The position numbers were made by a program, and so were the translations under genes. This document shows, piece after piece, positions 45,878 to 55,263 of a stretch of DNA of 64,000 nucleotides (its first letter is position 1; each line of letters opens with the position of its first letter). Source of the DNA: Planctomycetaceae bacterium (GTDB lineage: Bacteria; Planctomycetota; Planctomycetia; Pirellulales; Lacipirellulaceae). The notes under the pieces were generated by a model, which saw nothing but the letters and a program-made list of their open reading frames with translations, searched no databases and was not told the DNA's origin. The stretch spans positions 62,001-126,000 of the forward strand of contig PABB01000011.1 of NCBI GenBank assembly GCA_002702655.1. The letters are read 5' to 3'.

Positions 45878-46909
45878 ATGAGCAACGCGCTACCCAAGTT
45901 GCACAACGCCATGTGGCCAGGTTTGGTGGGCAAAGGCGACGGTCCCGGCGAGGAGCCGCCGCTGAGCCTGGACCGTATGCTCGATCTGACCGCCGCTGCG
46001 CGGTGCAACGGCGCCACGTTTGACGGCGTCGACCTGTTCCTCTACTTGCCGCACATTGATCCCCGCGCGGACGACGCGGAACTGAATGAACTGGCCGCCG
46101 CGATCCAGAGTCGAGGACTGTCGATTGGCTCGCTCGTGGCGCCTGTGTGGCCCGGGACGGTTGGCGATTCGGCGATGGGAGACGAGGACGCCAGGGGGCG
46201 ATTCCTCACGGCGATCGAACTGGCTTGCCGCGTGGCAGGGATCTTCGACGCGACGGGGGTCAGAACCTCGGGCGTCATCCGCATCGATTCGGCGGAGTTC
46301 GGCGTCGACCAGTGGCGCACCGCCCCGGAAGCGAGTACGCGGAAGATCGCGCAAACATTCCGCGAGGCGGGCCGCATCGCCCGTGACGCAGGGCAGCGAT
46401 TGGCCGCCGAGGGCGAGATTTGCTGGGCCGGCATGCATAGCTGGAAAGACATGCTCGATCTGCTGGAAGAGACCGACATGCCCGACGCGGTCGGCTTTCA
46501 GGCCGACTTGGCGCACACCTACCTGTACGTGCTCGGCTACAACGCGCCGCAGCACGCCCTGTTGCCGCCGGAGCATACAGAGGATGAATTCTACGCCGCC
46601 TACGGCGAAATGGTCGCCAAGCTGCGGCCCTGGACGATCGATTTTCACGTGGCCCAAAACGACGGCGAGGTGAAAGGCGCCGGCAGTCACGACAAGACCG
46701 GCAAACATTGCCCGCCCGACGATCCGCGCGGCAAGCTCGACATCGTCCGCTGCTCGTCGTACTGGCTCGCCGGCGCCGCCGAGCGCGGCATGCAGCATAT
46801 CTGCTGGGACGGTTGCATGTTTCCCAACAACGTGCTCCAGGAGCAGCGCACGTGGGACTCGATTCTGGCAGTCATGACACAAGTGAGAGACGCCCATGGC
46901 TGGAACTGA
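45878..46909 (+). CDS. Sugar phosphate isomerase/epimerase-like TIM barrel
   Basis: 343 residues of the xylose-isomerase-like TIM barrel family (AP_endonuc_2). Seen: [40 protein letters not shown], the metal-ligand regions [34 protein letters not shown] and [15 protein letters not shown]. In keto-sugar pathways such barrels isomerise or epimerise the oxidised sugar. The C-terminal end overlaps the next gene by 14 bp, so the two are coupled. ATG 45878 is preferred over an upstream in-frame start. Confidence 0.82.
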   Translation: MSNALPKLHNAMWPGLVGKGDGPGEEPPLSLDRMLDLTAAARCNGATFDGVDLFLYLPHIDPRADDAELNELAAAIQSRGLSIGSLVAPVWPGTVGDSAMGDEDARGRFLTAIELACRVAGIFDATGVRTSGVIRIDSAEFGVDQWRTAPEASTRKIAQTFREAGRIARDAGQRLAAEGEICWAGMHSWKDMLDLLEETDMPDAVGFQADLAHTYLYVLGYNAPQHALLPPEHTEDEFYAAYGEMVAKLRPWTIDFHVAQNDGEVKGAGSHDKTGKHCPPDDPRGKLDIVRCSSYWLAGAAERGMQHICWDGCMFPNNVLQEQRTWDSILAVMTQVRDAHGWN

Positions 46910-48068
46910 TGGCGGCAAAGAGCGGTTGCGGATTGGACTGATCGGGTGCGGCTTCATGGGACGCGCCCACTCCAACGCGTACAACCGGGTGGCCAATTTC
47001 TTTGATCTGCCCTGCGTGCCGCACCTCACAGCGGTCTGCTCGCGCAACGCCGAGCGGACGCGCGCCTTTGCGTCCACCTGGGGCTACGAGTCGATTGAAA
47101 CCGACTGGCGCGCCATGGTGGCGCGCGACGACATCGACGCGATCGATATCTGCGTCCCCAACAAGTTCCATTGCGAAATTGCTACCTCGGCCGCTGCGGC
47201 CGGGAAGATGGTGCTGTGCGAAAAGCCGCTGGCCATGAGCGCCGCCGAAGGCGAGCAGATGTGCCAGGCGGTCGAGACCGCGGGCGTGGCCAACATGGTG
47301 TGGTACAACTACCGCCGCGTCCCCGCCGTGACGCTGGCCAAGCAGCTGATCCAGGAAGGCAAGCTCGGCAAGATCTTTCACTACCGCGCCAACTTTCTGC
47401 AGGACTGGACCATCGCCGAGGACCTGCCCCAAGGCGGGACCGCCCTGTGGCGACTCGACGCGGCCGAAGCGGGCTCGGGGGTCACCGGCGACTTGCTCGC
47501 GCACTGCATCGACACGGCGTTGTGGCTCAACGGTCCAATGCAGGACGTCACCGCGATGACCGAGACGTTCGTCAAACAGCGGGTCCATCAGGCGACCGGC
47601 GAGGTGGCGCCGGTGAACATTGACGATGCTTGCGCGTTTTTGTGCCGGTTCGAGAACGGGTCGCTCGGCGTGTTCGAGTCGACCCGCTACGCACGGGGTC
47701 ACAAAGCGCTCTACACGCTGGAAATCAACGGCGAGCACGCATCGCTCCGCTGGAACTTGCACGACCTGCACCGGCTGGAACTGTTCAGCCACGACGACGA
47801 AGGCCGCCTGCGCGGCTGGCGATCAATTCACGTGACCGACCACGACGGCAGCCAGCCCTACATGGACAAGTGGTGGGTGCCGGGCCTGCAGATCGGCTAC
47901 GAACACACGTTTGTGCACCAGGTGGCGGATTTTCTGGAAGGGCTCGTGACCGGCCAGCCCGCGGCGCCGACGTTTCGCGACGCGCTGGCCACCCAGCGCG
48001 TGTGCGACGCGGTGCTCGACAGCGCCGCCAGCGGCCGCTGGACCAGTCTTTCGCAACCGAGCCGCTAG
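46896..48068 (+). CDS. Cytoplasmic Gfo/Idh/MocA family oxidoreductase
   Basis: 390 residues without a signal peptide. The NAD loop is [17 protein letters not shown], followed by [14 protein letters not shown], the [15 protein letters not shown] motif with the catalytic lysine, and [17 protein letters not shown] with the usual Asp/His pair. It should oxidise or reduce a sugar at C3 or a neighbouring carbon with NAD(P). Coupled to the TIM-barrel gene, and followed 18 bp later by the DUF1080 gene. Confidence 0.92.
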   Translation: MAGTDGGKERLRIGLIGCGFMGRAHSNAYNRVANFFDLPCVPHLTAVCSRNAERTRAFASTWGYESIETDWRAMVARDDIDAIDICVPNKFHCEIATSAAAAGKMVLCEKPLAMSAAEGEQMCQAVETAGVANMVWYNYRRVPAVTLAKQLIQEGKLGKIFHYRANFLQDWTIAEDLPQGGTALWRLDAAEAGSGVTGDLLAHCIDTALWLNGPMQDVTAMTETFVKQRVHQATGEVAPVNIDDACAFLCRFENGSLGVFESTRYARGHKALYTLEINGEHASLRWNLHDLHRLELFSHDDEGRLRGWRSIHVTDHDGSQPYMDKWWVPGLQIGYEHTFVHQVADFLEGLVTGQPAAPTFRDALATQRVCDAVLDSAASGRWTSLSQPSR

Positions 48069-48086
48069 ATCGCGAGGAGACAACTC

Positions 48087-48863
48087 ATGATTCAACGCAC
48101 CACTTTGCGGCGCTGGCTGGCGGCGGGCACGCTGCTGCTGACCTTGGCGCCCAGGCTGTCCATGGCCGAGGCGTCCGACACTGCCGCTGACCGCAAAGAC
48201 GGCTTTGTCGCGCTGTTCGACGGCAAGTCGCTCAAAGGCTGGGACGGCAGTCCCAAGCTGTGGAGCGTCGCCGACGGCGTGATCCAGGGAAAGACGTCCG
48301 ACAGCGACCCGCTCAAACAGAACGAGTTTCTCATCTGGGAAGGTACGGCGGCCGATTTCGTGCTGCGGCTGGAGTTTCGCGTGGCCGATCGGGGCGTCGG
48401 CAACTCGGGCGTTCAATATCGCTCGCAGCGATTCCCCGACGCCGGGCGATGGGCGGCGGGCGGCTACCAGGCAGACATCGAACGCACCAATCAGTATATG
48501 GGCATCCTGTACGAGGAGCGCGGCCGCGGCATTCTCGCCCTGCGGGGCGAAGAGGTGATCCTCAGCGAGGCGCCCGAGCGGTTCAAGAAACAGGTCGTAG
48601 GCTCCGTGGGCGATCCGGCGGCGATTGTGAAAGGGGTCAAAGCCGGCGAGTGGCAGACCCTGGAGGTGATCGCGATCGGCAACAAGCTCGAGCACAAGCT
48701 CAATGGCCGCACGACCGTTCGCGTGATCGACAACGACGCGGCGCACGCCGCCACGGAGGGGCTCATCGCCCTGCAATTGCATCAAGGGCCGGAGATGCAA
48801 ATCGACTTCCGGAACATCCGGCTCAAGAGAATCTCTGACGGCAAAGCGAGCACGGGGCCCTAG
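48087..48863 (+). CDS. DUF1080 (3-keto-disaccharide hydrolase family), exported
   Basis: 258 residues. A signal peptide (WLAAGTLLLTLAPRLSMAEA) precedes a DUF1080/concanavalin-like domain: GFVALFDGKSLKGWDGSPKLWSVADGVIQGKT, FVLRLEFRVADRGVGNSGVQYRSQ, GYQADIE, GEWQTLEVIAIGNKLEHKLNGRTTV and a final GLIALQLHQGPEMQIDFRNIRLKRI. Members of this Pfam family cleave 3-keto-glycosides by hydrolysis or elimination, which fits the neighbouring oxidoreductases. RBS GAGGAG. Substrate unknown. Confidence 0.92.
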   Translation: MIQRTTLRRWLAAGTLLLTLAPRLSMAEASDTAADRKDGFVALFDGKSLKGWDGSPKLWSVADGVIQGKTSDSDPLKQNEFLIWEGTAADFVLRLEFRVADRGVGNSGVQYRSQRFPDAGRWAAGGYQADIERTNQYMGILYEERGRGILALRGEEVILSEAPERFKKQVVGSVGDPAAIVKGVKAGEWQTLEVIAIGNKLEHKLNGRTTVRVIDNDAAHAATEGLIALQLHQGPEMQIDFRNIRLKRISDGKASTGP

Positions 48864-48865
48864 AA

Positions 48866-48978
48866 CTGGTTTCAAATCCCCCTCCCTCGAAGGGAGGGGC
48901 AAGGGGAGGGATTCCCAACTCCGGAGCTTTCGTCCCTCTCCCAGCCTCTCCCCTCAGGGGAGAGGGGGATTGAAACTG
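48866..48978. repeat. Nested G/C-rich inverted repeat
   Basis: A unit of about 46 bp (tttcaaatccccctccctcg...) at 48866-48912 is repeated inverted at 48932-48978 (...gggggattgaaa) with about 80 per cent agreement, and each unit contains its own inner hairpin (ccctcc...gaaggga, cccctc...gagggg). It fills the gap between the DUF1080 gene and the next oxidoreductase. Confidence 0.7.
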
Positions 48979-49024
48979 GCTCAAGGCGTCTCCGCCGCCT
49001 CAACTCCATTGCACGGAGCTTACG

Positions 49025-50308
49025 ATGGCAAATCTCAACAGATCGACCAGCCGACGCGGGTTTCTCAAGACAACCGCGAAAGCGGGCGCAGCGGCGCTGG
49101 CGCCCATGTTTGTCCCGGCAGCCGTTCTGGGGCGCGAAGGCGCGACGCCTCCTAGCGAACGCATCGTCGTAGGCGGCCTGGGGATCGGCAACCGCGGTCG
49201 GACCGATCTGGCCTGCTTTCTGTCGGAGCAAGACGCTCAGTTCGTCGCCGTTTGCGACGCGCAACAGTCGCGGCGGGAGCAGGTCAAGGAGATCGTCGAC
49301 AACCACTACCAATCCAGCGACTGCGCGGTGCTCCGCCATCCCGACGAACTGCTCGGGCGCGACGATATCGACGCGGTGCTCATCGCCACGGGCGACCGCT
49401 GGCACACGCTGGCGTCGATCCTGGCCGCGCGCGCCGGCAAGGATATTTACTGCGAAAAGCCGTGCTCGATGACGATCGAAGAGAGCTTGCGGCTGAAAGA
49501 AACGATCGGCCGGTACGGCCGCATCTACCAGGCGGGAACCCAGCGGCGAACGATCCCCAACTTCCAATTCGCCGTCGAGCTCGCGCACAGCGGAAAGCTT
49601 GGCAAGTTGCACACGGTGCATGCTCACACGCTCAACCCCGGATTCCGGCGGGATTGGCTCCCGGAAGTCCCGCTGCCCAGCGAGGAGGTCGTCGACTGGG
49701 ATCTGTGGTTGGGCCCGGTTCCTTGGCGCCCTTACAACCCGACCTACACCGCCGGCGGTTGGCGTGATCACTACGATCTGCACAGCGGAGGCATCCTGGA
49801 ATGGGGCGCCCACACCGTCGACCTTTGCCAGTGGGCGACGGGAATGGATCACACGACGCCGATCCAGTACGAGCCGTGGGACACCAACGTCACGGCGACC
49901 TACGCCAATGGCGTGAAACTCGTCATGCGCGACCGCGACACCGGTTGGCTCGGCCTGGGCACCTGCCCCGTGCGATTCGAAGGCGACGAAGGCTGGGTCG
50001 AAACGGGCGACAGCGGCAAGATTGCCGTCGAGCCGGCGTCATTGCGATCCGAAATCGAGGTTGTGGAAATGCAAGGCACCGATCCGAAAAATCACGTCCG
50101 CGAGTTCCTGGATTGCGTTCGCTCGCGCAAGCCGTGCTCGGCGAACGCGAGTGTCGCGGCACAATCGCACATCGCGTCGCACGCCGCGACGATTGCCTGG
50201 CGGATGGGAACCACGCTGCGGTTCGATCCGGAAGAGAACGAGTTCATCGACAACGCGGACGCCAACCGGTTTCTGGCGCGCGCCGTCCGCGAGCCGTGGC
50301 GTATTTAG
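49025..50308 (+). CDS. TAT-exported Gfo/Idh/MocA oxidoreductase of the sugar cluster
   Basis: 427 residues. A twin-arginine signal (TSRRGFLKTTAKAGAAALAP) is followed by the NAD loop VGGLGIGNRGRTDL, AVLIATGDRWHTLASI, the catalytic CEKPCSMTIEES, TQRRTIPNFQFAVEL, WDLWLGPVPWRPYNP and the HSGGILEWGAHTVDLCQWA segment. It is the exported counterpart of the enzyme at 46896 and closes the cluster. Export with bound cofactor through Tat would let it oxidise sugars in the periplasm. Confidence 0.9.
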   Translation: MANLNRSTSRRGFLKTTAKAGAAALAPMFVPAAVLGREGATPPSERIVVGGLGIGNRGRTDLACFLSEQDAQFVAVCDAQQSRREQVKEIVDNHYQSSDCAVLRHPDELLGRDDIDAVLIATGDRWHTLASILAARAGKDIYCEKPCSMTIEESLRLKETIGRYGRIYQAGTQRRTIPNFQFAVELAHSGKLGKLHTVHAHTLNPGFRRDWLPEVPLPSEEVVDWDLWLGPVPWRPYNPTYTAGGWRDHYDLHSGGILEWGAHTVDLCQWATGMDHTTPIQYEPWDTNVTATYANGVKLVMRDRDTGWLGLGTCPVRFEGDEGWVETGDSGKIAVEPASLRSEIEVVEMQGTDPKNHVREFLDCVRSRKPCSANASVAAQSHIASHAATIAWRMGTTLRFDPEENEFIDNADANRFLARAVREPWRI

Positions 50309-50381
50309 TTTGACGCTGTCGCCCCCACTGCCTAAGCTCAGCCGGCGCGCAAGTCGGATGAGGATTGCGGAGGAAAATCCC

Positions 50382-52304
50382 GTGTCTCGCACCTTCACTT
50401 TGCGTCGCCGCTGGCTGCCAATCTTGCCGCTGGTCGTGCTGTGCCTGGCCTACCCGGTCGCCGGGGATGCTTCGCCGGACGAGTCGACTCTGCTGGCGCG
50501 CGTTCAATCGCCCGACGCCCCGCTCCACGACAAGGCGACGGCGTTAGAAGAGCTCGCGCTGCGGGGCGGCCCCGCCTCGGTGGCCGCATTGGCCGAGCTG
50601 CTTGATGACGAGCAGTTGTCGCACTACGTGCGCTACGCCCTGCAAACCAACCCCGCCCCCGAGGCGGGCGCGGCGCTGCGAACCGCCCTCGATCAAACTC
50701 AGGGCGAGCACCTGATCGGCGTGATCAACTCCGTCGCGTCGCGCCACGACCCCCAGGCGGTCGACGCGCTGGCCAAGCTGCTGAAGTCGGAAGACCAGGC
50801 GGTCGCGATCGCCGCGGCCGGCGCGCTGGCAACGATTAGGACCGACGCGACGCTGGCCGCGCTCGAGGCCGCCCCGCAGGATCGGACCGCGGCGTTTGCG
50901 GACGCACTGCTCCAAGCGGCGCTGGTCCACGAACAGCGGGGCGAGCAGGGCCAAGCGGCCGCGCTGCTCAAGCGGCTCGCCGGCGCCCAGACGCCAGCCA
51001 GCGTCAAACAGGCCGCCACGCTCGCGCTGCTGCGAGTCGTCAATCCCAACCAGGCCAGCGCCATGATGGCCGACCTTCTCTCCAGTACCGTGGATTGGGA
51101 ATTTGTCGTCGGACTGCAGGCCTCGGCCCTCGCGGGCGAATCTCGCTATGCCCGGGAACTGTCCGCTGCTCTGCCAAGACTCGCGCCTGATCGCCAGGCG
51201 CGGGTGCTCGCCGTGCTCGCCGCCAAGCGCGAGGGCGTTTCGCTGGCCGCTGTTCGCGCCGCCGGCGGCAGCCCGCACGCCGAGGTCCGCGCCGCCGCCG
51301 CAACGGCGTTGGGGGCGTTGGGCAACAGCACCGACGGCCCCTTGCTCGTGGGGATGGCGTTGGACGATGCCGAATCTCATGCCGCCGCGATTGAAGCGCT
51401 CGTGCGGATCAAGGATGCTGCGCTCAACGAGTACCTGATTGGCATGCTCCGAGGCTCGGAAACCTCCGAGCAGGTTCTGGCAGCCGAGGTGATCGGCCGC
51501 CGGCAGGCGGACAACGCCTTGCTGGTGCTGTTGGAGCAAGCGAACGATGCTCAGTCCGCAGAGGTCCGGTTGGCGGCGCTCGGCGCCTTACGGCGGATGG
51601 CGCCCGGGACCGCGCTCGGCCAGATTCTCGACCTCGCCAAGGATGCGCGTCACGCCGACGAAAAGCAGTTGGCGCGACAAGCAACGATTGAGATTGCACG
51701 CCGGTCGGCCGACAGAGCCGCCGCCGTGGCCGCCGTCGCCCAACGTTTCGAGAGCTGGCCCCCCGAACAGCGCGGCATGCTGCTCGACGTCCTCGCCCGC
51801 GTGGGCACTCGCGAAGCGCTGCAGCTCGTGGCCCAAGCTGCCGAGGCCCCCGATCGCGTAACTCAGAACGAGGCGACGCGCGTCCTGGGCTCCTGGCCAT
51901 CGGCCGACGCGGCCCCGATTCTGCTGAAACTGGCAGGCGCCGATCATCCGTTTGCCGTGCGATCGTTGCGCGGCTATCTGCGGATTGCGCGGCAATACAA
52001 GGCCGGTGACGCGCGACTGGCAATGTGTCGCCGCGCTCTGGAGGTTGCGAAGCGCGACGACGAGCGAATGCTGTCGCTTCAGATCCTGGCGCTGACGCCG
52101 ACGCCCGCCTCGCTCCGGCTGGCCGCAACGCAGTTGTCGCCCGACGCCCTGGGCGCGCGGGCCGGCGACATCGTCGTTGCCATGGCCGAGGCCGTCGCTG
52201 CAACGGACCCCGACGCTGCTGCGGAAGCCGCCGCGGCGGTCTTGGAGGCGGGCGGCAGCGACGAGCTTTTGGCCCGGGCCCGCCAACTGACTGAGAGCCG
52301 GTAA
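50382..52304 (+). CDS. Exported HEAT-like repeat protein
   Basis: 640 residues from a GTG well placed behind GGAGGA (an upstream ATG at 50358 lacks a site). A signal peptide (RRWLPILPLVVLCLAYPVAGDA) is followed by some fifteen helical pairs of HEAT/armadillo type, for example ALRGGPASVAALAELLDDEQLSHYVRYAL and VRAAAATALGALGNSTDGPLL. Such repeats form protein-binding solenoids. It begins 73 bp after the secreted oxidoreductase and may share its transcript; planctomycete sugar clusters often contain HEAT proteins. No enzyme motif seen. Confidence 0.82.
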   Translation: MSRTFTLRRRWLPILPLVVLCLAYPVAGDASPDESTLLARVQSPDAPLHDKATALEELALRGGPASVAALAELLDDEQLSHYVRYALQTNPAPEAGAALRTALDQTQGEHLIGVINSVASRHDPQAVDALAKLLKSEDQAVAIAAAGALATIRTDATLAALEAAPQDRTAAFADALLQAALVHEQRGEQGQAAALLKRLAGAQTPASVKQAATLALLRVVNPNQASAMMADLLSSTVDWEFVVGLQASALAGESRYARELSAALPRLAPDRQARVLAVLAAKREGVSLAAVRAAGGSPHAEVRAAAATALGALGNSTDGPLLVGMALDDAESHAAAIEALVRIKDAALNEYLIGMLRGSETSEQVLAAEVIGRRQADNALLVLLEQANDAQSAEVRLAALGALRRMAPGTALGQILDLAKDARHADEKQLARQATIEIARRSADRAAAVAAVAQRFESWPPEQRGMLLDVLARVGTREALQLVAQAAEAPDRVTQNEATRVLGSWPSADAAPILLKLAGADHPFAVRSLRGYLRIARQYKAGDARLAMCRRALEVAKRDDERMLSLQILALTPTPASLRLAATQLSPDALGARAGDIVVAMAEAVAATDPDAAAEAAAAVLEAGGSDELLARARQLTESR

Positions 52305-52479
52305 GCCGCGCGTTTCAGATCCCCCAGTGAACCGGCAACCCAGGCCATCACGCCGAATACTGCTCTCTTACGGAAGGCCATGACTGTGGCCTGCTCCCGG
52401 AACATCGATCCACCGATCACCTCTCAAACAAACCACTGTTGGATTCACCTTGATTGTTGAATTCCCACACTGAGAGGCG

Positions 52480-52650
52480 TCATTCCGAAAACCGAAGATC
52501 ACGGCCAGCCCGGCCTCGGTCGGCCGTGAGCTCATCAAATCGCTCGCGGGCCCCATCGCGGTCTTTGCCCAGCGAAATCTGCCGTCCGGAGATCGAGCAG
52601 TACCAGCTGCGGGTCTGCTTGCGGAAAAACGGCTTGGACGGACGGGCCAT
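52480..52650 (-). pseudogene. Tyrosine integrase, N-terminal remnant
   Basis: 56 residues that open like planctomycete phage-type integrases: MARPSKPFFRKQTRSWYCSI, then SGRQISLGKDRDGARERFDEL (the arm-binding domain start). The frame stops before any core or catalytic residue. It reads away from the tRNA 3'-end remnant at 52736-52778, the normal layout of tRNA, att site and int. About 175 bp of featureless DNA separates it from the HEAT gene. Confidence 0.65.
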
Positions 52651-52735
52651 GGCGTCGGCTCCATTTCGTGCATTGAATCGCGCATGTGCCGATTCAATGA
52701 TTGGAGCCAAGCCCGAGAGAGTCTAGATTTTCCAA

Positions 52736-52778
52736 GTCGGGCTGAAAGGATTTGAACCTTCGACCTCTGCGTCCCGAA
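52736..52778 (-). other. tRNA-Pro-like 3' end remnant (probable att scar)
   Basis: On the minus strand the sequence runs from an anticodon loop TTCGGGA (anticodon GGG) through the variable region and a T arm (GGTTCAAATCC) to the acceptor end CAGCCCGAC. Upstream of the loop the match to a tRNA stops, and there is no 5' half. This is what an integrative element leaves when it duplicates the 3' part of a tRNA gene. The intact tRNA-Pro is not in the window. Confidence 0.72.
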
Positions 52779-53349
52779 CTCGTCCAACGTTCCAGCGTAA
52801 ACGTGTTAACTAGAGTGTAGCAAACACGTTGGATTGATCAACGAGTTGCCATAATTTGACGTAACTGCAATAGATTCATCGGATCCCACGAATTCCGGGT
52901 ACGTTTCGGGTACGAATAAACTGCACTGCACCTGCTCCTCGGTTGCCCGGGCTAGGCTCTCACGTAGCTACCGGAACGGTCGCGGAAGGCATGCACTACA
53001 AAGCAGTTAAACGTCCACGACGTTTACCACGACAGGCTTGTCTTTTGCCTGCGCCGCTTGCTCTCGTATGGAAACCGGTAACGCCGCGCCCCCGAATCGA
53101 TCGCTGCATATGCGCCAATACGCAGTCGGAACGTCTCGGCGCGGTCGTGGCCCGGACTTGAGGAGGCGCGATAGCAAATAGTTGTTCAGCTGCGAAGTCA
53201 CTGAGGCCAGCGCGACGTCTCTTGTGGTAGACGGACAACGGGTCTACCCGTGTTCGGCCGCTTTGGACATCACTCCACTGTCAAGTGGTTGCCTCCTGCC
53301 AAGAATTCTGATGCGTGCGTACTGCACCTGCTTGTGGCAAACTGCAGTT

Positions 53350-53625
53350 ATGGCGAGGCAAAAGAATTGGGATGAACAATGTGAAGCCGCGCTCCGCAAA
53401 ACGATTGACCAGCTGATGCAGCATCCGGACGTTGCGGAGGCCATGGTCGGGCAGTTTCGAGCCAGCCGACACACGTATCGCCCACGCGGATTGCGAATTT
53501 TCCGTGGCGGTCTCAAGAGGTACACGGAAGCGGGCGCTCACGCCCTGTTTGTCCTGCTCAAGCGACAATCCAAGGGTGCAGTGCGTGACTTGCGAACAGC
53601 AATCATCAAAGCCATCGGATGCTAG
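53350..53625 (+). CDS. Small hypothetical protein
   Basis: 91 residues, basic and partly helical: WDEQCEAALRKTIDQLMQHPDV, AEAMVGQFRASRHTYRPRG, LKRYTEAGAHALFVLLKRQ. No family recognised and no clear ribosome site. It is the most protein-like frame in the degraded region 52.8-54.0 kb; the overlapping minus-strand frame is less so. DNA from 53626 to 53996 shows nothing else. Confidence 0.35.
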   Translation: MARQKNWDEQCEAALRKTIDQLMQHPDVAEAMVGQFRASRHTYRPRGLRIFRGGLKRYTEAGAHALFVLLKRQSKGAVRDLRTAIIKAIGC

Positions 53626-53996
53626 GTAGGCCCTCAATGGATCGCGGACACGACGCGCCCGCTTGCCGCAACGCGCTCTGCACGCGGCTGATCATTTCTG
53701 TGACTGGTCACTGAAAAGCGAAGTGCATGGGGTCGTAAATGTGTAGCGCCAAATCGAATCGGGCGATGATGTCAAGCGTCCCCGCATTGGCGTGACGCAC
53801 TGACTGCTGCATTGTGGATCGACGCCGAAGACCGGCGTCCTGGAGTCGATAGCTTTAGCCGCGGAAAACTCCAAACGGCGGCAGGTGCGGGTCAATTGGT
53901 TGACGGCGGGGTATATCGTCGTCCGCATGACTGCCACTAGCATGATGAGATCGCTTCCAAGTCTGCATCAGAGACGCGCTGCTCCAAGACACAGAA

Positions 53997-54028
53997 GACG
54001 ACCCCCGGATCACAATCCGCGGGTCGTC
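53997..54028 (-). terminator. Hairpin after the island membrane-protein gene
   Basis: Stem gacgaccc / gggtcgtc (8 bp) with an inner ggat/atcc pairing lies 42 bp beyond the stop of the minus-strand gene at 54070. On the minus strand it is followed by cttctgtgtctt, a weak T tract. Confidence 0.5.
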
Positions 54029-54069
54029 AAAGGGACCTTCTTGAAGACAGATCGATTGAACCTGCCAAG

Positions 54070-54207
54070 CTACCTGTCTTTCGGACCGGAAACGGCCGGC
54101 TTCACCTCGCGGGTGCCACGATCCGTACTTTCCCCAGATGACTCGCGTGACGGCGCCTTGACGGACTCGCGGGTCACAGCGCCGCCATGGTCGGATCCAT
54201 TGGTCAT
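54070..54207 (-). other. Possible internal start within the membrane-protein gene (45 residues)
   Basis: Inside the previous gene, in the same frame, GAAAGGAG stands 7 nt before an ATG at 54207. This is a better ribosome site than that of the full gene. Translation from it would give a free 45-residue hydrophilic peptide (MTNGSDHGG... to the common stop). It could be coincidental or the relic of a gene fusion. Confidence 0.3.
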
Positions 54208-54750
54208 AGTGGATCTCCTTTCACTCGGTATGGTTAACGAAACCAGCGAACGGGCTCGCTGGTAGTATTTCGCGAGCGCATCCCGCGAGCCCACGAACAA
54301 CAGAATAATCACCGCCCCTTTGGGCAGCGGCTGCAGCCAGGTTGGCGCTTCAGAGAAGGTTAAGAGGCCGAGATCCGACTGGGGTATCACGAGCAACACG
54401 ACGAGGGTGTTGCCGTAAAACTGGTAGTAGCGATAGTGGTGTTGGACCGCCACATCGAACGCGTCAATGTTCTCTTGCAGCCTGGAAAAGTCCCAGTCGG
54501 GTGCCCGAACGCCGGAGCGGTGATGGATCCTGTCGAGCAGCAGCCAGCGGAGCGTGCTCGCCAACAGCCCTGCGGCGATGGAGGCCACCGAGACGTAGAG
54601 AAATCCGCCCACCGTCGGGGATGCGGAGGGATTGGCACCGAGCCACTGACTGATCGTTGGCGAGTGCGGCTGCATGGCGTGAAGCGTCAGAAACCCCGGG
54701 ATCAGGTAGGCGATGAGGATGCCAAAGTTGCGATCGGTCAAGGTGCTCAC
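54070..54750 (-). CDS. Island membrane protein, four helices and disordered tail
   Basis: 226 residues from GTG 54750. Hydrophobic segments lie near residues 8-25 (GILIAYLIPGFLTLHA), 46-68 (VGGFLYVSVASIAAGLLAS), 113-125 (GNTLVVLLVIPQ) and 145-155 (GAVIILLFVG). The last 45 residues are charged and disordered (SRESSGESTDRGTREVKP). I do not recognise the family. It is divergent from an XRE regulator with a tandem operator between them, which recalls small immunity, abortive-infection or toxin-antitoxin modules. A ribosome site inside the gene may start the tail separately. Confidence 0.6.
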   Translation of the reverse strand: MSTLTDRNFGILIAYLIPGFLTLHAMQPHSPTISQWLGANPSASPTVGGFLYVSVASIAAGLLASTLRWLLLDRIHHRSGVRAPDWDFSRLQENIDAFDVAVQHHYRYYQFYGNTLVVLLVIPQSDLGLLTFSEAPTWLQPLPKGAVIILLFVGSRDALAKYYQRARSLVSLTIPSERRSTMTNGSDHGGAVTRESVKAPSRESSGESTDRGTREVKPAVSGPKDR

Positions 54751-54807
54751 GGGCAGTCGTTGTCACGGGCCGCCTCGTTCGACATCTCGTAGCGGATGGC
54801 CCGTAGA

Positions 54808-54835
54808 TTCCAAAATGGAATATCCAAAATAGATA
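54808..54835. promoter_or_regulatory. Tandem operator between XRE gene and membrane-protein gene
   Basis: The palindrome ttccaaaatggaa (54808-54820) is followed at once by a related copy, tatccaaaatagata (54821-54835). Both keep the core TCCAAAATxGA. They lie midway in the 113-bp divergent gap, where an XRE repressor would control both genes. Confidence 0.6.
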
Positions 54836-54863
54836 TACACGCGTACATTTCCTGGGGCAAGCG

Positions 54864-55109
54864 ATGCGTCAAAAAAAAACGATCAGAAATCGAAGAATCT
54901 TGGGCGAGCTGCTTCGAGAATTGAGGGAGAGCGCGGGCCTCAAGCAGTCCGACGTCGCATCGCGCCTACAACAAACCCAGTCATTCGTCAGCAAATGGGA
55001 GGCGGGGCAACGTCGCGTCGACGTGCTTCAGCTGCGGGCATTCTGCGACGCCGCGGGTGTGTCACTCGGACGGTTCGTTGTCGAACTGGAAAGTCGGCTC
55101 GAAAGTTGA
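54864..55109 (+). CDS. XRE family helix-turn-helix regulator
   Basis: 81 residues made almost entirely of one Xre domain: LGELLRELRESAGLKQSDVASRLQQTQSFVSKWEAGQRRVDVLQLRAFCDAAG. The LKQSDVA helix and the SFVSKWEAGQRR recognition helix are typical. It has an Arg/Lys-rich start and no ligand domain. Genes like this are found in phages, integrative elements and toxin-antitoxin pairs. The probable target is the operator just upstream. Confidence 0.88.
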   Translation: MRQKKTIRNRRILGELLRELRESAGLKQSDVASRLQQTQSFVSKWEAGQRRVDVLQLRAFCDAAGVSLGRFVVELESRLES

Positions 55110-55263
55110 CACGGAGTGGCAGTCGAGATTACGACAAGTGCACGACGGTGCCAACGCGCGCCGGCCCGGAGCTTCGGGCCCTTGGTCCACGGAACTGACA
55201 TGACATTGTCCTCGAGCCGAATTATGCAGAATCGCATTTGATATGGACATCCATCCTCGGACT

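Noticed and set aside
53692-53943. 83-residue minus frame
   Set aside because: No ribosome site or protein-like pattern; lies in degraded DNA.
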